Positions 7,937 to 17,619 of a stretch of DNA of 64,000 bases are shown piece after piece. Each line of letters opens with the position of its first letter. Within the stretch, counting starts at the first letter, position 1. The stretch is from NCBI RefSeq assembly GCF_900103125.1, contig NZ_FNJV01000003.1, positions 682,001-746,000 of the forward strand, in the 5' to 3' direction. This DNA comes from Mucilaginibacter sp. OK268. Its GTDB lineage: Bacteria > Bacteroidota > Bacteroidia > Sphingobacteriales > Sphingobacteriaceae. The position numbers were made by a program, and so were the translations under genes. The notes beneath the pieces were generated by a model. It had not been told where the DNA came from. It searched no databases and saw only the letters and a program-made list of their open reading frames with translations.

Positions 7937-9244
7937 TTACACGGTAACTGTGCTTAATGGTTCACTTTTTTTCTTGCCGCGCATGTAAAACACCAAAGCG
8001 GCAAAAGCAACTATCAATGCCACAGGGATAATGAGGGTAGTATTTAGCACTTCAGGACCGGCGGCTGACCGGGCAGCATCAAAAGCTTTAGCCATATCCG
8101 TACCTGCGGCTGCCGACCGATAGGCGTCCAAACTGGCACCTGCCGGAAGTTTCTGAGCCATAATAGTATCATAATGGCCACCCATAAATATCATATAAAT
8201 AGATACCCCAAACATGCCTGCACCACCCATCAGGTTTAAACCGACGGCTCCTGTGCGTGGCAGGTTTTCAGCCACAAAACCTATCATACATGGCCAGAAA
8301 AAGGCTACACCCAATCCAAAAACAACGGCTGCAAAATAAATGGCATCACCGTGCAAATGAATCATCAGGTAAATTCCCAGTGCCGATAAGATAGCCGAAA
8401 TAAGCAGCACGCCCTGCGGAGCCAGGCGATGCACAATAGGAGCAGCAAACGCCCTGCCCAATACCTGTACCGATGCCACGAAAGTGAGAATCAGGATAGC
8501 ATTGTCAGTAACTGTTTTGAACAACACATCCGTCCACTGATTGGTAAACAGTTCTGTTATAGCTGTACCAAACATACATATGATCATGAACAGAAACAAC
8601 GGGTTCATCAATGACACATACATATCGCTTGTGCTTACGCCTGCAGATACCCGCTCTGTAACCGGGAATTGTAATTTGGAGAAAAGAAAACCATAAGCCA
8701 AGGTAGGGATGAGCATAATAGCAACTTCCAGCTGTGAGATCCAGTAAGGTTTTGGAGATACGCCATGAGCCAAAGCTTTATCCAGCCCAAATACGATCAA
8801 CGTACCGATAACGATACCTGCCGGAAACCACAAGTGAAAGTGGTTAAGCTTGGTAGTTTTATTATCGGTATATAAAGAAGCCACCAAAGGATTACAGGAA
8901 GCCTCGACCGTGCCGTTGGCAATACCGATCATCAATGTCGAAAGGAACAGGGTCCAATATCCGTTGGCGAAAATAGTAAGCAAAATACCTATTAGATGAA
9001 AAACAAAAGCCGATACCAGCAATTTTTTCATGCCGATGATATCTACAATAAAGCCACCCACAATGATAGCTAATGGGAAGCCCCAAAAAGCCGTTGCAGC
9101 AATGGTGCCCAGTTCTGAGGCGTTCAAATGAAATCTGACACCCTGGTCGTTCAATATACCCGCGCGGATACCAAAGGATAATGATGTTACCAACAGGGAT
9201 AAACAACTGGCCCTGAAAAGCTGTGTACGGTTAATGGCTTGCAT
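7937..9244 (-). CDS. MFS sugar permease
   Basis: The 435-residue protein has about 12 membrane segments and an MFS loop (GGFIVDIIGMKKLLVSAFV) between helices 2 and 3. A Gly/Ala-rich loop near residues 360-400 separates the last two helices, an enlarged periplasmic or cytoplasmic loop typical of this Bacteroidota subgroup. It is the second permease of the island, 141 bp upstream of the cytochrome gene. The substrate is unknown; a mono- or disaccharide or a keto-sugar is likely from context. Confidence 0.8.
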   Translation of the reverse strand: MQAINRTQLFRASCLSLLVTSLSFGIRAGILNDQGVRFHLNASELGTIAATAFWGFPLAIIVGGFIVDIIGMKKLLVSAFVFHLIGILLTIFANGYWTLFLSTLMIGIANGTVEASCNPLVASLYTDNKTTKLNHFHLWFPAGIVIGTLIVFGLDKALAHGVSPKPYWISQLEVAIMLIPTLAYGFLFSKLQFPVTERVSAGVSTSDMYVSLMNPLFLFMIICMFGTAITELFTNQWTDVLFKTVTDNAILILTFVASVQVLGRAFAAPIVHRLAPQGVLLISAILSALGIYLMIHLHGDAIYFAAVVFGLGVAFFWPCMIGFVAENLPRTGAVGLNLMGGAGMFGVSIYMIFMGGHYDTIMAQKLPAGASLDAYRSAAAGTDMAKAFDAARSAAGPEVLNTTLIIPVALIVAFAALVFYMRGKKKSEPLSTVTV

Positions 9245-9317
9245 TTAAAGATATTTAGGTTAAATTAATTGGTTAATTGGTATCTCAAATATAATGCTTT
9301 TATCATATGAGAATGCA

Positions 9318-9407
9318 GTCATGCTGAACTTGTTTCAACATCCCACATGCAGGATCTGCGTACAGCCTACCTTGCACGTGGGATCCCGAAATAAATTCGG
9401 GATGACT
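9318..9407. repeat. Intergenic inverted repeat, type C
   Basis: It starts gtcatgctgaacttgtttca and ends ataaattcgggatgac. The inner arms pair (catcccacatgc / gcacgtgggatc). Copies lie at 41812-41905 and 51731-51820. It sits between the stop of the TIM-barrel gene at 9429 and the start of the permease at 9244, so it may act as an attenuator within the run. Confidence 0.75.
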
Positions 9408-9428
9408 TCATTTTATTAGAGGGGGTGT

Positions 9429-10481
9429 TTATATCCCCAGCGTTTTCCTGTTAAAAGCTTCATCAGAACCTGACGCGGCGAAATCATCAAAGGCACGTTC
9501 AGTAACCCTGATGATATGATCCTTGATAAATGTGGCACCTTCTCTTGCCCCATCTTCGGGATGTTTAAGCGCGCATTCCCATTCTAATACGGCCCATCCT
9601 TTATAATCATATTGGGTTAATTTGCTGAAGATCCCTTTAAAATCAACCTGACCATCACCCAATGAGCGGAAACGGCCTGCACGGTCGACCCAGTTTTGGT
9701 AACCACCATAAACACCCTGACGACCTGTCGGGTTAAATTCAGCATCCTTTACGTGGAACATTTTAATGCGTTCGTGATAGATATCGATATATTCTAAATA
9801 ATCCAAACACTGCAATACAAAGTGAGATGGATCATACAGCAGGTTCGCACGCTTATGATTGTTCACTTTTTCAAGGAACATTTCATAGGTGATACCGTCA
9901 TGCAGGTCTTCTCCCGGGTGAATCTCGTAGCAAAGGTCGATGCCGTTGTCTTCGTACACATCCAGGATCGGTGTCCAGCGTTTGGCCAGTTCATCAAAAC
10001 CGGTATCTACTATACCTGCAGGCCGTTGCGGCCATGGGTACACCATTGGCCAAAGCAAGGCGCCGCTAAAGGTAACAGAAGCATTAAGCCCTAAATTTTT
10101 TGATGCTTCTGCGGCATATTTCAGTTGTTGTACCGCCCATCTTTGTCTGGCGGCCGGGTTATTACGGTAAGCCTCTGGCGCGAAGGCATCAAAAAGCGAA
10201 TCGTAAACCGGGTTTACGGCTACCAGCTGACCTTGCAGGTGGGTTGACAGTTCGGTTATTTCTAATCCGGCAGCGTTCACAATACCTTTGATCTCATCGG
10301 CATAGGTCTTGCTTTCGGCAGCTTTTTGCAGGTCGATAAAACGGACATCATTGGTTGGCAGCTGAACGCCTTTGTAACCCAGGCCCGCGGCCCATTTACA
10401 AATTGATTCCAAACTGTTAAATGGCGCGGTATCGCCTATAAACTGCGCTAAAAATATGGCTGGTCCTTTTATAGTTGTCAT
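9429..10481 (-). CDS. Sugar phosphate isomerase/epimerase-type TIM barrel, cytoplasmic
   Basis: The protein (350 aa) has no signal peptide, unlike its paralogues at 4254, 5181 and 18351. Barrel signatures are GYKGVQLPTNDVRFID, GIDLCYEIHPGEDLHDG, LLYDPSHFVLQCLDYL, IKMFHVKDAEFNPTGRQG and WAVLEWECALKHPEDGA, giving the Glu/Asp/His/Glu metal set. It follows the Gfo/Idh/MocA gene at 10489 by 7 bp, so the pair forms a translational unit. An NAD-dependent step and an isomerase step on an imported keto-sugar is the simplest reading. Homologues are annotated only as sugar phosphate isomerase/epimerase. Confidence 0.85.
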   Translation of the reverse strand: MTTIKGPAIFLAQFIGDTAPFNSLESICKWAAGLGYKGVQLPTNDVRFIDLQKAAESKTYADEIKGIVNAAGLEITELSTHLQGQLVAVNPVYDSLFDAFAPEAYRNNPAARQRWAVQQLKYAAEASKNLGLNASVTFSGALLWPMVYPWPQRPAGIVDTGFDELAKRWTPILDVYEDNGIDLCYEIHPGEDLHDGITYEMFLEKVNNHKRANLLYDPSHFVLQCLDYLEYIDIYHERIKMFHVKDAEFNPTGRQGVYGGYQNWVDRAGRFRSLGDGQVDFKGIFSKLTQYDYKGWAVLEWECALKHPEDGAREGATFIKDHIIRVTERAFDDFAASGSDEAFNRKTLGI

Positions 10482-10488
10482 AATGTTT

Positions 10489-11640
10489 TTAAATAGAAAA
10501 TTCGGTCCACTTTTTATCTGATTTGCCCGAGGCGATCACATTTTCAATAAATGCCATGCCGCGTACGCCTTCTTTTACTCCGGGGAAATCCAATTCTTCA
10601 GGTGTTGCTGTTCTACCCTCGATTCCTGCCTTAACGGTTAAAGCAAAGTTGCGATACAGGTTGGCAAAGGCTTCCAGGTAACCTTCGGGGTGACCAGCCG
10701 GTGTACGGGTATTATGCTGCGCGAACGAGCTGGTGTAACCACCGCCAGTGCGCCATACTTCCATGGGTTTATCGGTATACATTACGGTAAGGGAATTAGC
10801 ATCGCTCTGGTGCCATTCCAATCCGCCTTTTTCGCCGTAAACACGTATTTTAACATTATTTTCTTCGCCGGCGGCAATTTGTGTGGCGGTTAGTACGCCG
10901 CTTGCGCCGTTGTTAAATTTGAGTAGTGCAGCGCCGTCGTCGTCTAACTTACGACCAGCCACCACAATATTGATATCGGCACAAATTTGTGTTACCTCTA
11001 AGCCTGTCACATATTCGGCCAGGTTAAAGGCATGGGTACCAATATCGCCCATGGCACCCGCAATACCGCTTTTACCCGGATCGGTGCGCCATGAGGCCTG
11101 TTTATTATCATCACCTTCCAGAAAGCTGCTGAGCCATCCCTGCGGATACTCTACATATACTTTGCGGATAGTGCCTAATTTTCCTGCTTTAATCAATTGT
11201 TTGGCCTCTTTAACCATCGGGTAGCCGGTATAGGTATGGGTAAGGCAAAATAATTTGCCTGTAGCCTTTACTATTTTATCCAGCTCTTTGGCTTCGGCTA
11301 AAGAAAAAGTCATGGGTTTATCTAACACCACATGAAAACCGTTTTCCAGTGCCATTTTTGTTGGAGCGAAGTGTACGTGGTTTGGTGTTACAATACTGAT
11401 CACCTGTACACGCTCGTTCTCTGGCAGTTGTTTTTCTTTTTCGATGAGTTCGGTGTATGAATTGTAGATGCGGTTGGCAGGTAGCCCCAGTAACAAACCG
11501 CTGGTTTGTGATTTTTCTGCATTACTGCTAAAAGCGCCGCAAACCAGTTCATATTCACCATCTATGCGCGCGGCTATGCGGTGCACGGCGCCAATAAACG
11601 CACCCTGCCCGCCACCGATCATTCCTAATCTTAGTTTCAT
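10489..11640 (-). CDS. Gfo/Idh/MocA-family NAD(P)-dependent oxidoreductase
   Basis: The 383-residue protein is cytoplasmic. A Rossmann domain begins MKLRLGMIGGGQGAFIGAVH. The family's E-K-P catalytic motif appears as LDKPMTF, with the lysine kept. The alpha/beta substrate domain contains GAMGDIGTHAFNLAEYVTG, whose D and H are the usual active-site pair. Members oxidise or reduce sugar hydroxyl/keto groups; in 3-keto-glycoside routes they reduce or oxidise C3. It is co-transcribed with the isomerase at 9429 (7-bp gap). Confidence 0.88.
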   Translation of the reverse strand: MKLRLGMIGGGQGAFIGAVHRIAARIDGEYELVCGAFSSNAEKSQTSGLLLGLPANRIYNSYTELIEKEKQLPENERVQVISIVTPNHVHFAPTKMALENGFHVVLDKPMTFSLAEAKELDKIVKATGKLFCLTHTYTGYPMVKEAKQLIKAGKLGTIRKVYVEYPQGWLSSFLEGDDNKQASWRTDPGKSGIAGAMGDIGTHAFNLAEYVTGLEVTQICADINIVVAGRKLDDDGAALLKFNNGASGVLTATQIAAGEENNVKIRVYGEKGGLEWHQSDANSLTVMYTDKPMEVWRTGGGYTSSFAQHNTRTPAGHPEGYLEAFANLYRNFALTVKAGIEGRTATPEELDFPGVKEGVRGMAFIENVIASGKSDKKWTEFSI

Positions 11641-11734
11641 TCTTTTTAGTGAGTGGTTAATTCAATCGATTGGTGAGTGGTTGCATGAGCTTATAACCAT
11701 TCTCCACTCACCTAATCAACTAATAACTAATTTT

Positions 11735-12301
11735 TTAAGTAGCCCAGGCTTTATCACCTTTTTTGTAGGGCACGTTGCCGTCATAATGTCCGGGTACAGC
11801 AATGTAGCGCAGGGCCTTGGTTGCACCAACTTCGGAGGTAAAGTAACCCAGCAGGGTTAGCTCTTTCATCATCCGGAAGTAATGGTTCGGATCTTCGGGC
11901 TTTTTGCTTTTGGTGTAGTTCTTTTGTTCGGCATCCAGTTCGGTAAGCAATTCGGTACGCTGTTTAGCGTCGGCTTCCATAAACGATTTGCTGAATTTTT
12001 TCTTGCTGGCCTCGTCCAAATCGGAGATACCTTTTACAAATACCTTCTGATCTTCGGGTTTATAGCAATCCTGAACCATCATGGCCATAAAATTGCCTAT
12101 AGCGGCGGCTTTGGCGCCCGGTGTGCTGGTAGCAGGTAAAATGGTTTCGCCAATTTCATCAAATAAAGCTACGTTGTTCTCATCAAACAATTCGTTCACT
12201 TTTTTGGAGCTTGGTTTACAACCCGAGATAAAAAACTCAGCGCCGATTATGGTACCTCCCAGTATCAATCCAACCCTGCCTAAAGCTTCTCTTCTATTCA
12301 T
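11735..12301 (-). CDS. Gluconate 2-dehydrogenase subunit 3-like Tat lipoprotein (glucoside dehydrogenase small subunit)
   Basis: The protein (188 aa; PF13618 family) has a twin-Arg start MNRREALGRVGLILGG and a cysteine in a lipobox-like site (FFISGC, about residue 27). The family core is LFDEIGETILPATSTPGAK and MVQDCYKPEDQ, ending in YFTSEVGATKALRYI and a PGHYDGNVPY segment. This subunit carries the folded GMC subunit through the Tat system and forms the dehydrogenase with it. Its partner is probably the GMC protein at 13903, with one Gfo/Idh/MocA gene in between. No periplasmic enzyme would be exported without it, as the GMC protein has no signal of its own. Confidence 0.85.
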   Translation of the reverse strand: MNRREALGRVGLILGGTIIGAEFFISGCKPSSKKVNELFDENNVALFDEIGETILPATSTPGAKAAAIGNFMAMMVQDCYKPEDQKVFVKGISDLDEASKKKFSKSFMEADAKQRTELLTELDAEQKNYTKSKKPEDPNHYFRMMKELTLLGYFTSEVGATKALRYIAVPGHYDGNVPYKKGDKAWAT

Positions 12302-12304
12302 TTT

Positions 12305-12433
12305 ATTTAGTGATTTATTGAATTAGTGAGTTAGTGAATTATTTTAGTTATTAAATTAGTGAATCTAAATATAGAATTAGTGATTGATAAAATCTGCTTT
12401 CCACAATCACTAATTCACTAAATCGCTAATTCA
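12305..12433. repeat. Octamer-repeat inverted pair H2
   Basis: The left part is TTTAGTGA TTTATTGA ATTAGTGA GTTAGTGA with a further ATTAGTGA. The right arm (12406-12433) is TCACTAAT TCACTAAA TCGCTAAT. The arms are complementary and share an 8-bp period. It lies in the 140-bp gap between the Gfo/Idh/MocA gene at 12442 and the subunit-3 gene. Confidence 0.65.
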
Positions 12434-12441
12434 AAATTAAT

Positions 12442-13872
12442 TTATGCTTTTAGTTTAAATCCATCAGGATAATCCCTTTGGATGTATTGGTTAACATCTT
12501 CAAAGTTGGTCACTTTCATAGCTTTGTTATCCCATAGCAATTTTACCTGGCCACCTTTAAGGTCATGACCGCGCACTGCAAGGTTAGCCATTAACAAGGC
12601 TTCGGTAAGCGGACCAGCTTTATCAAATGATGAGCTTAGTTCTGTTTTACCATATCCGGCCAAACAGCCTTCAACCCATTGTGCATAGTGGCCTTCGGCA
12701 CCGCCTGGTACACGTTTCCATTTCTGAGGCGCGTTGGCGCTTGCAGTTAACGATTTTGGTAACAAAGTTGCCGCGTCTGAATAAGTGCTGGCATACATTT
12801 TACCTTTTGTACCGATAAATAATGTACCATTACCTTCTTCGCCGCCAAATTTCTCATTAGCTTCTAATTCAACAGGTCTTTCTGGCATAATACCGCCATC
12901 CATCCAGTGCATGGTAACATCGCCTTTTGTTTTCTCGGTTTTAGGGAAAGTTAAGGTGATGTGGCTTGATGGAGGACAGCTCTCAGGGAAATGACCTTGT
13001 TTAAACTCATCAACATACACACTGCCTACACTGGCCTGTACGTCTTTTACATATTGTAAACCCAATACACGGAACGGAGCTTCAACCAGGTGACAGCCCA
13101 TGTCGCCCAAAGCACCGGTTCCGTAATCCCACCATCCACGCCAGTTAAATGGCACCAGTTTATCTACGTAATCTTTTTTAGGCGCTGTACCCAACCACAG
13201 GTTCCAATCCAGTTCTTTTGGGATCTCTTTTGCAGGCTGAGGCCAGGCAATACCCTGAGGCCATACCGGACGGTTTGTCCAGCAGTAAATGGTGTGCACA
13301 TCACCAATCAGATCGGCATCATACCATTCCGACATCAGGCGGGTACCATCATTTGATGATCCCTGGTTACCCATTTGCGTAACTACTTTATATTTTTTTG
13401 CCGCTTCGGTTAATAAACGGGCTTCCCAGATATCGTGGGTTAATGGTTTTTGAACGTATACGTGTTTGCCCAGCTGCATAGCATGATAGGCAATTAAAGC
13501 ATGGTTATGGTCTGGTGTCGAAACTGATACCGCGTCAAAATGTTTTGACTCTTTATCATACATCTCGCGCCAGTCTTTATAATATTTGGCTTTAGGAAAT
13601 TTAGCACGTGAATTTGCCGACCTTCTATCGTCTACATCGCATAGAAAAGCGATCTCGGCTTTTCCACTTTTGTAGAAATTGGCAATATCGCTCTGACCCT
13701 TACCGCCCGCGCCTACACCGGCAATAAGCAGTTTGTCGCTGGGTGCTATAAAACCCTTGCCGCCCAGCACAAAACGCGGAACGATCATGAAACTTGCCGC
13801 GGCTAATGTACCTTTTTTAAGAAAATCCCGTCTGGAGGCGTCGGGAGTACTTTTGTCCTGTTCTTCAGTCAT
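12442..13872 (-). CDS. Gfo/Idh/MocA-family oxidoreductase with Tat signal, exported
   Basis: The protein (476 aa) begins with a Tat signal (SRRDFLKKGTLAAASFM). The Rossmann start is LLIAGVGAGGKGQSDIANF. The E-K-P motif is replaced by VQKPLTHD, keeping Lys. Active-site-like segments are GALGDMGCHLVEAPFRVLG and WDYGTGALG. It resembles secreted, tightly NAD-bound members such as glucose-fructose oxidoreductase-type or Bacteroidota NAGA-like proteins. It lies 30 bp downstream of the GMC gene at 13903. A periplasmic redox step on the same substrate as the GMC enzyme is inferred. Confidence 0.87.
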   Translation of the reverse strand: MTEEQDKSTPDASRRDFLKKGTLAAASFMIVPRFVLGGKGFIAPSDKLLIAGVGAGGKGQSDIANFYKSGKAEIAFLCDVDDRRSANSRAKFPKAKYYKDWREMYDKESKHFDAVSVSTPDHNHALIAYHAMQLGKHVYVQKPLTHDIWEARLLTEAAKKYKVVTQMGNQGSSNDGTRLMSEWYDADLIGDVHTIYCWTNRPVWPQGIAWPQPAKEIPKELDWNLWLGTAPKKDYVDKLVPFNWRGWWDYGTGALGDMGCHLVEAPFRVLGLQYVKDVQASVGSVYVDEFKQGHFPESCPPSSHITLTFPKTEKTKGDVTMHWMDGGIMPERPVELEANEKFGGEEGNGTLFIGTKGKMYASTYSDAATLLPKSLTASANAPQKWKRVPGGAEGHYAQWVEGCLAGYGKTELSSSFDKAGPLTEALLMANLAVRGHDLKGGQVKLLWDNKAMKVTNFEDVNQYIQRDYPDGFKLKA

Positions 13873-13902
13873 TGGTTTGTATATTTTGGATATCCGGTTA
13901 AT

Positions 13903-15582
13903 TTAGATCTCGTTTTTCTTCAAGGCATCAACCGCGTAGTTAGCTGCACGGGCGGTCATGGCCATATAAGTAAGTGACGGATTTTGGCAGGCTGCCGATG
14001 TCATGAAAGAACCATCGGTAACAAATACGTTTTTGGCATCCCAAACCTGGTTCCACTTGTTTAATACGGATGTTTTTGGATCATGGCCCATACGAGCGGT
14101 GCCCATTTCATGGATACCACGGCCTAAATATGGGTTTTTGCTGCTTGTTTGTACATTTTTAATACCTGCCGCTTCTAGCATGGCCTTTCCTTCGCTTTCC
14201 ATCGCAATACGCATCTTTTTCTCATTGTCTTTCAGCTCTGCGTCAATGGCAATGACCGGAAGTCCCCATTTATCTTTCTTGGTTTTATCAATGAACACTT
14301 TATTGTCATGATAAGGCAATGTTTCGCCAAAGCCGCCCATACCTACTGACCATGAACCAGGCTCGGTAAGCGCGTCTTTAAAGGCGCCGCCTATACTCAA
14401 TTCGGCAATATCGCGGCTCCATCCTTCGCGGCTTGCACCACCCTGGTAACCAAAACCACGTATAAAATCGCGTTTATCGTTACCCAGATTGGCAAAGCGC
14501 GGAATGTAAAACCCATTTGCCCGGCGCCCGAAATAGTATTTATCCTCATAGCCTTCTACATGTCCCCATGCATTAACATTTAAGTGGTGATCCATCAGGT
14601 TATGACCCAATTCGCCGCTGCTGCTTCCCAAGCCACCTTCCCAAACATCATTTGCTGAATTCATCAGGATCCAGGCAGAATTGATAGTAGAAGCGTTCAG
14701 GAATACCACTTTGGCAAAGTATTCATAGGTTTGGTTAGTTTCGGCATCCAGTACCTCTACACCTTTGGCTTTTTTGGTATCCTTATCGTACAAGATCTTG
14801 GTAACGATTGACCACGGGCGAACGGTTAAGTTACCGGTAGCCATAGCCGCAGGTAAAGTAGCCGATTGTGTGCTGAAGTAAGCCCCGAACGGACAACCCA
14901 ACCAGCATTTATTACGATACTGGCAATTAGTACGATTATTATGTGGCACAGTGATATTGGCTGTACGGCCAATGATCATAGCCCTTTCTTCTTTATAGTA
15001 TTCTTTTAATCTTTTGGCAACATCTTTTTCAACAACGTTCAATTCCATCGGCGGCATAAAATCTCCATCAGGTAAAATGGCCAAACCATCCCTGTTGCCT
15101 GATATACCTGCAAATTTCTCAGCATAGCTGTACCACGGAGCGATATCCTTATAACGGATAGGCCAGTCCACAGCAATACCATCTTTCAGGTTGGCTTCAA
15201 AATCAGTATCGCCCCAGCGGTATGATTGCCTGCCCCACATCAATGAACGACCACCTACGTGATAACCACGGAACCAGTCAAATCTTTTTACTTCCGTGTA
15301 CGGACTGTCTTTATCACTTGCCCAATAATCCAGATTGGTTTCGTTTAAGGGGTAATCGCGTTTTAATACCGGGTAATCATCGATCATTTTTTGTGTACGC
15401 CCGCCACGATGCGGGAATTCCCACGGCGCTTTGTTAGCGTTCACATAATCCTTAATGTGCTCGATGTTACGACCACGCTCCAGCATAATGGTTTTTAAAC
15501 CCTTTTCTGTTAGTTCCTTGGCAGCCCACCCGCCTGAAATTCCTGAGCCAATGACTATAGCGTCATAAGTGTTTGCAGACAT
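13903..15582 (-). CDS. GMC oxidoreductase, FAD-dependent glucoside 3-dehydrogenase-type large subunit (copy 1)
   Basis: The protein (559 aa) has the ADP-binding motif AIVIGSGISGGWAAKELTEK at residues 8-27. GYHVGGRSLMWGRQSYRWG follows. Cysteines at 220, 226 and 230 (C-x5-C-x3-C) fit the Fe-S cluster known in FAD-dependent glucose/glucoside dehydrogenase large subunits. The C-terminal GMC active site has His491 (GIHEMGTARMG) and Asn534 (CQNPSLTYM). There is no signal peptide; export should depend on a Tat-bearing subunit 3. The reaction expected for the group is oxidation of a sugar C3-OH to the 3-keto sugar, with electrons passing to cytochrome c. The exact sugar is not readable. Confidence 0.88.
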   Translation of the reverse strand: MSANTYDAIVIGSGISGGWAAKELTEKGLKTIMLERGRNIEHIKDYVNANKAPWEFPHRGGRTQKMIDDYPVLKRDYPLNETNLDYWASDKDSPYTEVKRFDWFRGYHVGGRSLMWGRQSYRWGDTDFEANLKDGIAVDWPIRYKDIAPWYSYAEKFAGISGNRDGLAILPDGDFMPPMELNVVEKDVAKRLKEYYKEERAMIIGRTANITVPHNNRTNCQYRNKCWLGCPFGAYFSTQSATLPAAMATGNLTVRPWSIVTKILYDKDTKKAKGVEVLDAETNQTYEYFAKVVFLNASTINSAWILMNSANDVWEGGLGSSSGELGHNLMDHHLNVNAWGHVEGYEDKYYFGRRANGFYIPRFANLGNDKRDFIRGFGYQGGASREGWSRDIAELSIGGAFKDALTEPGSWSVGMGGFGETLPYHDNKVFIDKTKKDKWGLPVIAIDAELKDNEKKMRIAMESEGKAMLEAAGIKNVQTSSKNPYLGRGIHEMGTARMGHDPKTSVLNKWNQVWDAKNVFVTDGSFMTSAACQNPSLTYMAMTARAANYAVDALKKNEI

Positions 15583-15904
15583 ATTTATTCGGTTAAATGA
15601 ATTTGTTTAGTACTTGGTTATCCCGCTAAATGTATGAATAAAAATTATTTTACAAATATTACATTGTGTTTTTTTTACACACTGAAATCTGTCGTTGGTT
15701 TATAACAATTAAGCTGTTTAGCTTTGGTATATGGGAACTCATGCTCCCATTGCTCTAAGTAACCATCACCTAATTGCATTACCTATTTATATACTAAAAA
15801 TTTAAAATAAAACCATCTTTAAAAAACACAAACTATTATATATCAATAAGTTTCTAAAAACATCAACCCGAAAAGTATAAATACAATTTAGGTTACATCA
15901 TTAC
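15583..15904. other. AT-rich spacer between the two GMC genes
   Basis: The stretch is 322 bp and no gene was found in it. It must hold the promoter of the GMC gene at 13903 (minus strand). On that strand AATATTTG near 15653-15660 is one base off the Bacteroidota -7 consensus TAnnTTTG, but no clear -33 TTTG was seen. A small inverted repeat (TGGGAactcatgcTCCCA) lies near 15732-15750. Confidence 0.4.
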
Positions 15905-17617
15905 TTATATATTACCTTTTTTCATTTCACTAACTGCATAGTCTGCCGAGCAGGCGGTAAAGGCCATGTAAGTTAAAGATGGGTTTTGGCATGAGGTTGA
16001 TGTCATGCTGGCTCCATCGGTTACAAACACATTATTAACCGCGTGCATCTGGTTCCATTTATTCAATACCGATGTTTTAGGATCGTTGCCCATGCGTGCG
16101 CCGCCCATTTCATGAATATCCAAACCCGGCGCACGATTGTCGCTTTCGGCTTTAATATTGGTAAAACCGGCACTGGTGAACATTTCGGTTAACTGCTCAA
16201 TATAATCCTTCTTCATTTTGGCGTCGTTATCGTCATAATCCATGGATATTTTCAATAGCGGCACACCCCATTCGTCTTTTAATTTATCGTCAAGTTTCAC
16301 ATAGCTAGCTTCTTTAGGTATGGTTTCGCCCATCATGTGCGATCCTACATGCCATGGACTCAGCTCACCCTTCGCCAGGTTGTCTTTAAAGTCGCTGCCT
16401 ACACCATCCCAGTTTTGTTGCTTCCATCTGTACGCGCTGAAACCAGAAGCATAACCGCGTAAAAAGTCGGTTTCCTGCTTATGCAGGTTCCTGAACCGGG
16501 GGATATAACCGCCGCCTGCCGGGTTACGACCGTCGGTAGTCCACTCCAGCATGCCATCATATTGCGCGCTGATATGTGCCGAATAATTGTGGAAAGCCAC
16601 ATATTTACCCAGTACGCCACTATCATTACCCAAACCATTTGGGAAACGATGCGATGTAGAGTTAAGCAACACCAGGTTAGTGTTCATAGCCGCCGCATTC
16701 ACAAATATGATCTTAGCGTAATATTCAATCGTTTCTTTGGTATTGGCATCCACCACACGAACGCCGGTAGCTTTACCTTTTTTATCATCATAGATGATAG
16801 ATTCCACCACCGAATGCGGTCTTAAGGTTAGATTGCCCGATTTTAATGCCCAGGGAATGGTTGAAGCATTGGCGCTGAAGTATCCGCCGAAGGGGCAACC
16901 GCGCTGACAAAGAATACGTTCCTGGCATTGTGCCCGGCCCTGATCCAGATGAATCTGGTTGGGTTTTGACAGATGCGCACAACGGGCGCTGATCACATGG
17001 CGGCCATATTTACTTTTAACGTGTTTACTAAAATACTGCTCTACGCTGTTAAGCGGAAAAGCGGGTAAAAACTCACCGTCGGGTAGTTCGGCCAGGCCAT
17101 CTTTATTGCCTGATATACCCGCGAATTTTTCTACATAACTATACCACGGCGCGATATCCTGGTAACGGATGGGCCAGTCGACCGCGAAACCATCGCGGGC
17201 TGGGCCTTCAAAGTCAAAATCGCTCCAGCGTTGGGTTTGGCGAGCCCAAAGTAATGATTTACCCCCTACCTGGTATCCACGGATCCAGTCGAAAGGTTTG
17301 TCCTGTATATAAGGGTGTTCTTTATCTTTTACAAAAAAGTGGGCGGCATCTTCATGAAAGGCATAGCAACGGTTTACGATGGGATTGGCTTCCTGAACAG
17401 CCATAGGCATTTCGCCGCGGTGTTCAAACTCCCAGGGATACATATTGGTTGTAGGATAATCCTTAATGTGCTTTACGTCGCGGCCACGCTCCAGCATCAG
17501 GGTTTTAAGCCCTTTCCCGGTAAGCTCCTTAGCAGCCCAGCCTCCACTCATTCCCGAACCTATTACGATAGCATCAAAAGTGCGATCTTTAATACTATCT
17601 GTATTTAAATTAGCCAT
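15905..17617 (-). CDS. GMC oxidoreductase, glucoside 3-dehydrogenase-type large subunit (copy 2)
   Basis: The protein (570 aa) is a paralogue of the copy at 13903 with the same layout: AIVIGSGMSGGWAAKELTGK near residue 15, GYQVGGKSLLWARQTQRWS, and a Cys set CQERILCQRGC with the same C-x5-C-x3-C spacing. It ends with DIHEMGGARMG (active-site His) and CQNPSLTYM (Asn). It begins 2 bp after the stop of the subunit-3 gene at 17620, so the two subunits are translationally coupled. The two copies differ in substrate-side loops, which suggests different glycoside specificities; this is inferred, not shown. Confidence 0.88.
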   Translation of the reverse strand: MANLNTDSIKDRTFDAIVIGSGMSGGWAAKELTGKGLKTLMLERGRDVKHIKDYPTTNMYPWEFEHRGEMPMAVQEANPIVNRCYAFHEDAAHFFVKDKEHPYIQDKPFDWIRGYQVGGKSLLWARQTQRWSDFDFEGPARDGFAVDWPIRYQDIAPWYSYVEKFAGISGNKDGLAELPDGEFLPAFPLNSVEQYFSKHVKSKYGRHVISARCAHLSKPNQIHLDQGRAQCQERILCQRGCPFGGYFSANASTIPWALKSGNLTLRPHSVVESIIYDDKKGKATGVRVVDANTKETIEYYAKIIFVNAAAMNTNLVLLNSTSHRFPNGLGNDSGVLGKYVAFHNYSAHISAQYDGMLEWTTDGRNPAGGGYIPRFRNLHKQETDFLRGYASGFSAYRWKQQNWDGVGSDFKDNLAKGELSPWHVGSHMMGETIPKEASYVKLDDKLKDEWGVPLLKISMDYDDNDAKMKKDYIEQLTEMFTSAGFTNIKAESDNRAPGLDIHEMGGARMGNDPKTSVLNKWNQMHAVNNVFVTDGASMTSTSCQNPSLTYMAFTACSADYAVSEMKKGNI

Positions 17618-17619
17618 GT